Shown piece by piece: positions 1 to 7,473 of a stretch of DNA of 17,700 nucleotides (positions are counted from its first letter, which is position 1; each line of letters opens with the position of its first letter). The stretch is from Desulfovibrio sp. (GTDB lineage: Bacteria > Desulfobacterota > Desulfovibrionia > Desulfovibrionales > Desulfovibrionaceae). The stretch is taken from positions 1 through 17,700 of the forward strand of contig VSMX01000016.1 of assembly GCA_009773975.1 (NCBI GenBank), in the 5' to 3' direction. The notes under the pieces were generated by a model that worked only from the letters and a program-made list of their open reading frames with translations, was not told the origin of the DNA and did not search any database. The position numbers and the translations under genes are program-made.

Positions 1-2
1 AA

Positions 3-3000
3 AACCCGGACGCGGCTTCGCTGATCATCGCCGTGCCTGCCGAAGAGCAGGTCAGCGGCGGCAACTTCAATCCGTGGGGCCCGACTTCCCCCACCGAATA
101 CAACGACATCCCTCTTGTCGCCGGAGAGCATGAATATATCGGTACAGACGGCAACGACAACTTTATCGGGGATGTGACCGGAAATTCCAGCAAGTCCACC
201 CTGCAGCGCGACGACGTTATCGACGGCGCAGGCGGCGATGATATGCTTACAGTGGGTCTGAACGGCAACTGGTCTGGCTTCAGCTCCAAGGGCGGCATGA
301 CCAACGTCGGAACCGTCAATCTGGAGAACGATGCCAGCCGCGCCTACAGTTTTAACGCAAAGGGCATTGATGGCGCCACAACATGGAATCTGGACGGCAA
401 TATCAATCTTTCCGAGCTGTCCCGGACAGGCGTGGATGTGAATCTTTCCAATGTGCACATTGCAAATGGAGTAAACATTGGCTTTGCCAGCGGGGTCACC
501 TCCGGACCCGCAGACGCGCTGACTATCGGCCTTGAGAATGTCTATATTCCGGCCACCGGCAATGACCAGTCCGCAAAACCCGTGAGCATCAAGGCCCAGG
601 GCATTGAGGATGTGACAATTAATTCTACTGGCACCCTTGCTGACAACAGGGTGGATATCAGCAACATTGACTATATGGAAACGCTTGCGGTCAAAGGCGA
701 TGGAAATGTGCATGTCACAACCAGCGGCAAGTTTTTTGATGCCCTGAATGCGTCAGATGCCACAGGTAATGTGGCTGTGACCGCGACCGGATCTGTTCTG
801 GACAATATCCAGCTTGGCTCCGGCAATGACAGGGTTTACAACAACGTGGCCCAGGATGCGGTCATTGACGGCGGCGATGGGGAGGACGCGGTTTATCTGA
901 CTGGCGCAAACGGTCCCTACGCCCTTTCCACCACCAACCTTGAAACTGTGGGAATAAACGGCAACAGCGGCAAAGTGACGCTGATCGGCGCGGAAATGGA
1001 CGGAGTGGAAAATCTGACTCTCAGCGGGACAGCCAACTTCAATAATGGCGGGGTGGTTCTTGGCGAATTTGCCAATAGCGCCCTGAACGTCCGCGCTGAA
1101 CATTCAAACAGCGCCGACCTCACAATCGCGGACATCAGCGACATAAGCTTGACTGTTGGCGATGGCAAACGCGGTACTTCCGATAATTTTACCGGAAACC
1201 TTAGACTCGATGCAAGCAGTCTTTCGATTACTACCGAGGATGTGAGCCAACCCAATCAGGTGAAATTCGACAGCGCTGTGGATGCTGACAATGTGACTGA
1301 TCTCTCGCTGAATGCCGGCCGCAATTCTTCCCTGACGGTAAATGGCGGTGATTTGAGCCAGGTTTCCAGCCTTACTGCGGCTGGTTACGGGCATATTGAC
1401 CTCACGGCAGCCTCGGCCCTGGGAACGGAAGCTCAAAACGTTTATGTGGACACCACACAGATGAGCAACGGCAAGTTTACAGCAGCCTTCGTGGACAATA
1501 ACACTAGTGGCGCCGTGTTCAATCTGGTTGGTTCCAATCTGGCGGATCACAACATCAAAGTGGGCACAAGCTACGATTCCATCAGCGTGAGTACTGGCAT
1601 GGGCGCCGATACTGTGGAGGTTGTCGCTGAAGACGGCGTGGCCCTGGACATCTCCAAGATGGATATTGACCTTGGGGGCGGCAACAACGGCGTTATCATA
1701 AATGGCAGGGTGGCCAATGGCTGGGATTTTTCGGACTGGAAGGGCGTGAGCAGGATTTCGTTCACTCCCGATTCCGGAATTTCTCAGGCCGATCAGGCGG
1801 CGATTGCTGGCCAACTTGGCATCGCCGTGGATAATGTTATCGTAAATGGTCAGGATTCGGGTACAAAAGATAATCCGATTCAACTTCCCAGCAGCGTGTT
1901 GGAAGGAGGTTTTCCTGTTACCGTTCCTGAAGGGGACTATTATCAGGCTAATGCCTCCGGTCTTTCGGAGCTTGATTTCAGCGATGTCACCATAAATAAT
2001 GGTGGCGCGTTTGTGGCGGAAAATGTTGGCGCCACAGTGACCGCTGAATTGCCTCCGGATGGAGGCATGGTTATACTCCAAAGCAAAGAGGGGACTCCGG
2101 CGCAGGACTGGACCGTCAATGCCTCCGGTTCTCAGGGCAACGAAATCTTTGTTAATATGGGCGCGCCGACTGCCGGCAACAGCCAGACGCTTACCATCAA
2201 TCATACAGGCGATGGTGATCTGACTCTTAATACGGACAACTCCAATAATACGAAGGTTGGCAGCGGCACAGTTGATGTTACCGACTTCACAAATACCGTG
2301 CTGGAGCTTAACACCAGCGCCAATGCCGGAACCACAACGACTGTGGGCGGCATGACAACGGTGCCCGGCCTCTCTACATCTCAGGTTGCCACCACCCGTT
2401 TTAAAGATCTTCAGCAAGCGACCATCACCGGCGGTTCAGATGTCAATTTGAAAGCGCAGCTAGGCGGCAAGAATGTTGCAAACCTCCAGGTTGATGCCAG
2501 CGATGCCACGGGTGCCCTTGATATCGGCCTGGTTGCCGCGCAAACGATCAACTACACCGGTTCGCAGGGCGATGATGCGCTCTGGATATCTCCATTCGCC
2601 AGCGGAAGCCAGATCAGCCTTGGCGCAGGCGCAGACAAAATTGCCATCAATTCTTCCTGGATGGCTGTAGCCGATGGCGCCAGACCCGGGGTAATTAACC
2701 TTGACCTTGGTTCCGGTTCAGGAGATGGCGATGATCAGGTGGAGATATATCCTGCGGGCAGTTCCAACCCTGCGTTGCTTATGGTGACCAATTTCAACTC
2801 GGGTGACAGCTTCACTCTTAAGGACGACATCATCTCCGGTCAGGTTGCGGACTTGGATAATGTGTTCGGGGTCAAGTATACTGAAAAAGGAAAACTTGCC
2901 GGTCTGATTAATGCTTTCACCGGAAGCACTATAGATGATAGCGCCGTTACCCTTAGCCAGGATGGCGGTGTAGGTTATACCACGGCAAACGGTGTTACCA

Positions 3001-3164
3001 CCGCCTGGTTTACGGTAATAAAGGGCGAAAGCGTTGGCAGCAATGTGGAAGGCGCAGTTTCCGGTCAAAACGTGGTGCTTGTGGGAGTGCAGGGCTCGGC
3101 TGTGCAATCTGGCGACGGCATAGATACCTACGGAGATTGGTCAGTCGCGGCCCCATCAGAATAA
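3..3164 (+). CDS. Large cysteine-free RTX-like surface protein, S-layer/adhesin type (5' end outside window)
   Basis: The frame is open from the left window edge with no stop, so this is the C-terminal part of a longer protein; a GTG at base 33 is in frame but has no Shine-Dalgarno and is unlikely to be the start. The visible ~1050 residues contain no cysteine, few aromatics, and are rich in Gly, Asn, Asp, Thr and Ser, as expected for an exported beta-rich surface protein. Calcium-turn-like motifs recur: GTDGNDNFIGD (about bases 141-173), VIDGAGGDDML (about 216-248), LGSGNDRV and DGGDGEDAV (about 812-890), LGAGADKI (about 2617-2640) and GSGSGDGDD (about 2711-2737). Short strand-like units of the form 'TNVGTVNLEN' or 'LETVGING' resemble those of S-layer proteins such as Caulobacter RsaA. 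Type I secretion is inferred from this; no secretion genes are in the window. Closed by the terminator at 3204. Exact family not established. Confidence 0.75.
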   Translation, partial: NPDAASLIIAVPAEEQVSGGNFNPWGPTSPTEYNDIPLVAGEHEYIGTDGNDNFIGDVTGNSSKSTLQRDDVIDGAGGDDMLTVGLNGNWSGFSSKGGMTNVGTVNLENDASRAYSFNAKGIDGATTWNLDGNINLSELSRTGVDVNLSNVHIANGVNIGFASGVTSGPADALTIGLENVYIPATGNDQSAKPVSIKAQGIEDVTINSTGTLADNRVDISNIDYMETLAVKGDGNVHVTTSGKFFDALNASDATGNVAVTATGSVLDNIQLGSGNDRVYNNVAQDAVIDGGDGEDAVYLTGANGPYALSTTNLETVGINGNSGKVTLIGAEMDGVENLTLSGTANFNNGGVVLGEFANSALNVRAEHSNSADLTIADISDISLTVGDGKRGTSDNFTGNLRLDASSLSITTEDVSQPNQVKFDSAVDADNVTDLSLNAGRNSSLTVNGGDLSQVSSLTAAGYGHIDLTAASALGTEAQNVYVDTTQMSNGKFTAAFVDNNTSGAVFNLVGSNLADHNIKVGTSYDSISVSTGMGADTVEVVAEDGVALDISKMDIDLGGGNNGVIINGRVANGWDFSDWKGVSRISFTPDSGISQADQAAIAGQLGIAVDNVIVNGQDSGTKDNPIQLPSSVLEGGFPVTVPEGDYYQANASGLSELDFSDVTINNGGAFVAENVGATVTAELPPDGGMVILQSKEGTPAQDWTVNASGSQGNEIFVNMGAPTAGNSQTLTINHTGDGDLTLNTDNSNNTKVGSGTVDVTDFTNTVLELNTSANAGTTTTVGGMTTVPGLSTSQVATTRFKDLQQATITGGSDVNLKAQLGGKNVANLQVDASDATGALDIGLVAAQTINYTGSQGDDALWISPFASGSQISLGAGADKIAINSSWMAVADGARPGVINLDLGSGSGDGDDQVEIYPAGSSNPALLMVTNFNSGDSFTLKDDIISGQVADLDNVFGVKYTEKGKLAGLINAFTGSTIDDSAVTLSQDGGVGYTTANGVTTAWFTVIKGESVGSNVEGAVSGQNVVLVGVQGSAVQSGDGIDTYGDWSVAAPSE

Positions 3165-3203
3165 ATTCATGAATATGATAAGAGCATAAACTTATAAATG
3201 GAG

Positions 3204-3238
3204 AAAGGCCCGAATTGTGTATGCAATCCGGGCCTTTT
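3204..3238 (+). terminator. Intrinsic terminator of the surface-protein gene
   Basis: Arms AAAGGCCCG (3204-3212) and CGGGCCTTT (3229-3237) pair perfectly, an inner ATTG/CAAT extends the stem, and the + strand ends in a short T run (3235-3238). It lies 40 bases after the stop at 3164. The A-rich left flank could let it also work from the other side for the small minus-strand ORF ending at 3271. Confidence 0.85.
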
Positions 3239-3270
3239 CACTATTGCGGGCGTCAACTTTCGCCCGTATT

Positions 3271-3366
3271 TTATTTTTTACCTGTCATGCCAAGCTTTTG
3301 AGCCAGGTAGCCCCAGACAATCAGCAGCAAGCCAAAACAGAAAACAGCTATCCGTAGGCCTGTCAT
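3271..3366 (-). CDS. Possible tiny single-span membrane protein (31 aa)
   Basis: From the ATG at 3366-3364 the frame encodes 31 residues: a short N-terminus, one hydrophobic stretch (RIAVFCFGLLLIVWGYLA) and a basic tail ending GMTGKK. This is a classic layout for a small single-pass membrane protein. A longer in-frame version starting at 3453 (60 aa) adds a Cys-containing N-terminus, but that part lies antisense to the likely pseudogene at 3392 and has no good ribosome site. No convincing Shine-Dalgarno precedes the 3366 start either. The gene would run toward the terminator at 3204-3238. No family recognised; it may be a chance ORF. Confidence 0.3.
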   Translation of the reverse strand: MTGLRIAVFCFGLLLIVWGYLAQKLGMTGKK

Positions 3367-3391
3367 TTCAAGTTTTCCCGGAGAAGAATAA

Positions 3392-3601
3392 AAAACAGTT
3401 TTTTTCCATGCGGAGACTCCTCCGAAATTCAGGCAATGGGAGCAGGAGGTCATCCAGAAAGGGATGCTTGCCGGCAGGGCAGAAGGACTTGCCGCAGGCT
3501 TGTGCGCACAGAAAACAGCCTTGTCTGAAATGCTTTCGTACCGATTTGGCGCAATACCCGCGGGCTGGCGCTATACTGTAAATTCGCTGGCCGGGCCGGA
3601 T
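3392..3601 (+). pseudogene. Decayed C-terminal remnant resembling an Rpn/PD-(D/E)XK nuclease-transposase family protein
   Basis: After a stop at 3389-3391 this frame reads a charged helix (FRQWEQEVIQKGM), then a Gly-spaced helix with A/G-R-A-E-G-L-A-A-G pattern and then LSEMLSYRFGAIP (RFG at 3542-3550). The order 'WEQ..I.KG...G..EG...G', followed by 'L..LL..RFG.lP', is the usual tail of Rpn-type recombination-promoting nucleases with a DUF4351-like end. No catalytic domain is present upstream: the frame is closed, and the surface-protein terminator lies about 150 bases before it. The frame continues past 3601 into the flhB promoter and flhB itself, where it no longer makes sense. The call rests on recalled family pattern and needs a profile search. 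Confidence 0.42.
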
Positions 3602-3628
3602 ATAATCAGCATTCCTGGCGCAAAAGTT

Positions 3629-3644
3629 CGGCACACTTTTTGCT
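3629..3644 (+). promoter_or_regulatory. Sigma-54 (RpoN) promoter of flhBA
   Basis: The 16-base site reads CGGCAC, five bases, TTGCT, with GG at 3630-3631 and GC at 3642-3643. This is the exact GG-N10-GC spacing of the -24/-12 consensus TGGCAC-N5-TTGCA, with only the first and last positions differing. Transcription would start near 3655, leaving a leader of about 85 bases before flhB. Sigma-54 control of flagellar export genes, through a FleQ/FlrC-type activator, is well known; no activator site was identified here. Confidence 0.75.
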
Positions 3645-3738
3645 TAGATATTGCAAACACCAAAAAAGCGGCGCGGGCCGCTGATTTTATGGCGCGGCGC
3701 ATACAAATAGCGCGGCGTCCAAATCGAGAGGATGCGCG

Positions 3739-4815
3739 ATGTTTGGCAAGAATCCCGATCCGAGCAAGACGGAAGAAGCGACCCCGAAACGCAAGAACAA
3801 GCAACGCCAGGAAGGCAATGTTCCCAAATCGCAGGAGCTGGGCAAGGCCGTAAGCCTGACCTGCGGCCTGGCCGCTCTTTTTGTCTGGATTGGCCCGATG
3901 AGCGAGATCATCAGAGAAATTTTCCAGCGTTTTCTTCTGCACAGCTGGAAATTCGATCCAAATCCGCAAAATGTGTATGCCCTGATTCTCGACATAATGG
4001 GGGATCTGGCCATAATCCTTTTGCCTGTGCTGCTTTTTCTGGCCTTCATGGCCTTTCTCTCCCAGCGCATTCAGGTTGGCAAGCTCTGGACAACCAAGGT
4101 TTTCAAGCCCAAGTGGCAGCGCTTCAACATCATCAAGGGCCTCAAGCAGATGATGCTCAGCCCGCAGACGATATTGCGCACCCTGAAGAGCTTTCTTTTT
4201 TGCGTCATCCTGGGAATCATCCCGACCATTGTCATCATGAGCGAGTATGAAAACTTCCTGCCCATGTATTATGCCACGCCGGACGGCATTGCGGGATATA
4301 TGCTCGAAATGGCCATGAAGCTGGCAATCTGGGCGCTTGGACCGATACTGGTGATCGCTGCCTTCGATGTCTGGCAGTCGCGTTACGCCTACAAGGAAAA
4401 CATGAAGATGACCAAGGACGAGGTCAAGGACGAGCGCAAGAACGCCGAAGGCGACCCCGTTATCAAGAACAAGCAGAAACAGAAGATGATGCAGGTCATG
4501 GCCAGCCGCATGCTCCAGTCCGTGCCCAAGGCCGACGTGGTCGTCACAAACCCGACCCATCTTGCGGTTGCCCTGCGCTACAATGCCCAGGAATCGCCGG
4601 CCCCGATAGTCATTGCCAAGGGCGCGGACCATCTGGCCGAGAAAATCAAGGAAATCGCCCGTCAAAACAATGTTCCCGTGCGCGAAAACGTGCCTTTGGC
4701 ACGGGCTTTGTATAAAGCAGTGGAAATAGGCGACATGATTCCCGAGGAGCTTTACAAGGCGGTGGCCACATTGCTGGCCAGCATCTGGAAACTCAAGCCA
4801 CGCGCGAAGAATTAG
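3739..4815 (+). CDS. flhB: Flagellar type III export switch protein FlhB
   Basis: Encodes 358 residues, normal for FlhB. FlhB is an inner-membrane part of the flagellar export gate; self-cleavage of its cytoplasmic domain switches export from rod/hook to filament substrates. The N-terminus has the typical TEEATPKRK and EGNVPKSQEL motifs (residues 11-34). About four membrane spans follow (near 37-54, 88-107, 151-168 and 195-212), then a basic linker, and the autocleavage motif NPTH at N271-P272-T273-H274, close to position 269 in enteric FlhB. The start is supported by GAGAGGA at 3726-3732, six bases upstream. A sigma-54 promoter sits about 95 bases upstream, and flhA starts 45 bases downstream. 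In many relatives fliR lies directly upstream of flhB; here it does not. Confidence 0.97.
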   Translation: MFGKNPDPSKTEEATPKRKNKQRQEGNVPKSQELGKAVSLTCGLAALFVWIGPMSEIIREIFQRFLLHSWKFDPNPQNVYALILDIMGDLAIILLPVLLFLAFMAFLSQRIQVGKLWTTKVFKPKWQRFNIIKGLKQMMLSPQTILRTLKSFLFCVILGIIPTIVIMSEYENFLPMYYATPDGIAGYMLEMAMKLAIWALGPILVIAAFDVWQSRYAYKENMKMTKDEVKDERKNAEGDPVIKNKQKQKMMQVMASRMLQSVPKADVVVTNPTHLAVALRYNAQESPAPIVIAKGADHLAEKIKEIARQNNVPVRENVPLARALYKAVEIGDMIPEELYKAVATLLASIWKLKPRAKN

Positions 4816-4860
4816 ATATAGAGACAGTTTTCCAAGTTATATTTGCGAGGTGTCGGAAAA

Positions 4861-6966
4861 ATGGCAACAACTGGACTTCCACAATTTGATTACTCCCGCT
4901 TCTCGAAGCATGGCGAACTGGGCCTCGCTGCCGGCGTGGTCGTTATTCTCTTCGTCATGCTTGTGCCGCTGCCAACATTTTTCATGGATATCATGCTTTG
5001 CGTGAGCATATCCATTTCCCTGCTGGTGCTGGTGATGACGATGTTCATGAGCTCGCCGCTCGAGTTCACGATCTTCCCGTCCCTTTTGCTGATCACAACC
5101 CTTTTGCGTCTGGCCCTCAACGTGGCCTCGACCCGTCTGATTCTGCTCAATGGCGATCAGGGCGTTGAAGCGGCGGGATCGATCATCCGCTCGTTTGGCG
5201 AATTCGTGGTTGGCGGCAGCTTTGTGGTTGGCGGCGTCATCTTCATGATCATGTTCATCCTGAACAAGGTTGTTATCACGGCCGGCACCACGCGTATAGC
5301 GGAAGTCGCGGCCCGCTTCACCCTTGACGCCATGCCCGGCAAGCAGATGGCCATCGAAGCCGACCTCAATGCCGGCCTTATCGACGAGAACGAAGCCAAC
5401 GACCGCCGCCAGGCCATCCGCAAGGAAGCCGACTTTTACGGAGCCATGGACGGCGCGTGCAAATTCGTATCCGGCGACGTGAACGCGGGCATGATGATTA
5501 CGATGGTCAATATCATCGGCGGCATCATCATCGGCATGGTCCAGAAAGACATGGACTGGAACAGCGCCCTCACCACCTATTCCCTGCTGACCATTGGCGA
5601 CGGTCTGGTTTCGACCATTCCATCGATCATTGTTTCCACAGCCACCGGCCTGCTTGTTTCCCGCGCTGCCTCGGAAGCCAAGATGGGCGAGGAATTCCTG
5701 GCCCAGCTCACCTTCAACAGCCAGGCTCTGAAGATGGTTTCCGGCGTGCTCGTGATCTTTGCAATCGTTCCCGGCCTGCCTGCCGTTCCTTTCCTTGTGC
5801 TGGCGGCCCTGCTCTTTGTCGTTGCCAGGCTATCTGCGGACAGGGAAGCGGAAGAAGGCGCGATGGACAAGAAGAAAGGCAAGGCCGCCCAGGGCAAGGC
5901 TCCCGCATCCGCGGACACGCCCGAGGAAGTGCAGGCCCTGCTGCCCCTGGATACGCTTGAACTTGAAGTTGGCTACGGTCTTATCCCGCTGGTTGACGAG
6001 GAACAGTCCGGCAACATACTTGCCCGCATCCGCTCCATTCGCCGGCAATTCGCCCTGGATATGGGCGTGGTCATCCCGAGCCTGCACCTGCGCGACAACC
6101 TGCAGCTCAAGCCCGGCCAGTATTCCCTGCTTATCAAGGGCAATCAGGTGGCCAGCGCGGAAATTCTGGTCGATCACTTCCTGGCCATGGATCCCGGCAA
6201 TGTTACCACGCGCATCAACGGCATCGAAACCCGCGAGCCGGCCTTCAACCTGCCCGCTCTCTGGATACCGGACTCCCAGCGCGAGGAAGCCATGCTTGCA
6301 GGCTACACCGTGGTCGATCCCGCAACCGTTATCGCCACGCACCTTACAGAAGTGTTCAAACGCCATCTTGCCGACTTCCTGGATCGCCAGGCTGTGCAGG
6401 GGCTGCTCGATACCGTTGCCAAACATTCGCCCAAGGCTGTTGAGGATCTTGTCCCCAATACCATTAATCTGGGCGGCGTGCAGAAGGTTCTGCAGCTTCT
6501 GGTTCGTGAAAATGTCAGCATCCGCGATATGCTGACCATAGTTGAAACCCTTGACGACTATGCCGGGGGCGTGAAAAATCCGGAAATCCTGGCCGAATAT
6601 GTGCGTGAAAAACTGTCCCGGTCCATTGTGCGGCCCTATCTGGACAGCCAGGGCGTGCTGCCGGTGCTGACCCTCAACGGCAATGCCGAGAGACTGGTCC
6701 AGGAAGGCATTCGACAGACCGACAACGGCGCGACATTCCTTTCGCTGAACCCGGCCACGGCCCAGAAACTGATGCAGAACATCAACACTGCGGTTGAAAA
6801 CGCGGTCAACACCGATGGCCAGCCTGTCATCCTGACCAGCCCGGTAGTGCGGCCGCACCTGGCCCAGCTGATAACCCGCTTCCTTCCGAGCATTCCGGTT
6901 ATCTCCCAGGCCGAAATTCCGTCGGATATCCGCCTGCAGTCGGTTGGAACAGTGAATTCGGACTAA
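4861..6966 (+). CDS. flhA: Flagellar type III export gate protein FlhA
   Basis: Encodes 701 residues from ATG 4861, the normal length. FlhA forms the nonameric inner-membrane ring of the flagellar export gate and uses its C-terminal domain to receive chaperone-substrate complexes. Hydrophobic spans fill roughly the first 330 residues, including the FHIPEP-family signature around LLRLALNVASTRL (residues 81-93). A Lys/Gly/Ala-rich linker (around 335-355) leads to the soluble C-terminal domain that begins near LLPLDTLELEVGYGLIPLV. A TTG at 4843 is in frame but GAGG at 4847-4850 lies inside that extension and ten bases before ATG 4861, so 4861 is chosen. Co-transcribed with flhB. Downstream flagellar genes common elsewhere (flhF, fleN) are absent; hairpins end the unit. 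Confidence 0.97.
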   Translation: MATTGLPQFDYSRFSKHGELGLAAGVVVILFVMLVPLPTFFMDIMLCVSISISLLVLVMTMFMSSPLEFTIFPSLLLITTLLRLALNVASTRLILLNGDQGVEAAGSIIRSFGEFVVGGSFVVGGVIFMIMFILNKVVITAGTTRIAEVAARFTLDAMPGKQMAIEADLNAGLIDENEANDRRQAIRKEADFYGAMDGACKFVSGDVNAGMMITMVNIIGGIIIGMVQKDMDWNSALTTYSLLTIGDGLVSTIPSIIVSTATGLLVSRAASEAKMGEEFLAQLTFNSQALKMVSGVLVIFAIVPGLPAVPFLVLAALLFVVARLSADREAEEGAMDKKKGKAAQGKAPASADTPEEVQALLPLDTLELEVGYGLIPLVDEEQSGNILARIRSIRRQFALDMGVVIPSLHLRDNLQLKPGQYSLLIKGNQVASAEILVDHFLAMDPGNVTTRINGIETREPAFNLPALWIPDSQREEAMLAGYTVVDPATVIATHLTEVFKRHLADFLDRQAVQGLLDTVAKHSPKAVEDLVPNTINLGGVQKVLQLLVRENVSIRDMLTIVETLDDYAGGVKNPEILAEYVREKLSRSIVRPYLDSQGVLPVLTLNGNAERLVQEGIRQTDNGATFLSLNPATAQKLMQNINTAVENAVNTDGQPVILTSPVVRPHLAQLITRFLPSIPVISQAEIPSDIRLQSVGTVNSD

Positions 6967-6972
6967 AAAATC

Positions 6973-7009
6973 GGGGATTGGGCTGAAAACGCAAGTTTTC
7001 GGCTCCCCC
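6973..7009 (+). terminator. First hairpin after flhA (weak terminator-like)
   Basis: GAAAAC (6985-6990), loop GCAA, GTTTTC (6995-7000), with outer GGGG (6973-6976) facing CCCC (7005-7008). There is no clear T run after it, so it may stabilise the mRNA end rather than terminate. Confidence 0.45.
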
Positions 7010-7038
7010 GCAAAATTTCTGACACACCTCGCAAGAAA

Positions 7039-7091
7039 GCCCGTCCCGGCAGACGGGCAAAAGCAAAATCCCGGCCTTGCGCCGGGATTTT
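7039..7091 (+). terminator. Tandem hairpins ending the flhBA transcript
   Basis: A small stem GCCCGT/ACGGGC (7039-7044 with 7053-7058) is followed by a perfect 11-bp stem: AAAATCCCGGC (7065-7075), loop CTTGC, GCCGGGATTTT (7081-7091). The second stem ends in T4 on the + strand and in T4 on the minus strand, so it should be bidirectional. Confidence 0.85.
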
Positions 7092-7473
7092 GACGTTGAT
7101 TGATCCGAAGTTCCCCTCTGGTATCGCGTCAAGCGACAATAGTTTGAGACCTCCAAAAATCAGAAGCTGTCTTCACATAGTGAATTTTGTTCTCTCGCAA
7201 GGAAGATGGCAAATTATGAAGGGAGTGTACTCTTACGGTACTCTACCGGAATAATTTACGAAATCTGACGCAACGAGAGGGCAAAATTTTTCGCCTGCGG
7301 GCAAACTGGCCAGGCAGCGCTGGAGGGCTTCGACCAAAGGATAGTGCTGCCGAATCTGCTGGACCGCATTCGCTCGGAATACGGAAAACGGCGCCAGGGC
7401 TGAAACGGCCCCCGCACGGGAAAGCGGCTTCCGGGCCACTGTACGAACGCCAGGCAATCTGTTACAAACAGCC
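7092..7473. other. Gene-poor gap before the helicase gene
   Basis: These 382 bases hold no gene I can support. They contain one copy of the 54-bp repeat (7235-7288). A minus-strand frame (7233-7481) has plausible codon use but starts with TTG, has no ribosome site and matches nothing I recognise. No convincing promoter for the helicase gene was found. Confidence 0.5.
7235..7288 (+). repeat. 54-bp interspersed repeat, copy 1
   Basis: Matches 16029-16082 in the same orientation at 49 of 54 positions with no gaps; the core GGAATAATTTACGAAATCTG is identical in both. Similarity stops sharply on both sides. In this copy CGGTA-CTC-TACCG near the left end can form a small hairpin, which copy 2 lacks. 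It lies about 190 bases upstream of the helicase start. Confidence 0.85.

Noticed and set aside
1104..2417. 437-codon minus-strand open frame inside the surface-protein gene
   Set aside because: It is antisense to a clearly coding frame and encodes no recognisable motif; it is explained by the repetitive, biased codon use of the + strand gene.
4843..4860. TTG start adding six residues to FlhA
   Set aside because: The ribosome site for ATG 4861 lies within this extension, and FlhA proteins normally start near that ATG.
5830..6858. 342-codon minus-strand open frame inside flhA
   Set aside because: Antisense shadow of a fully conserved gene in GC-rich DNA; no domain or ribosome site.
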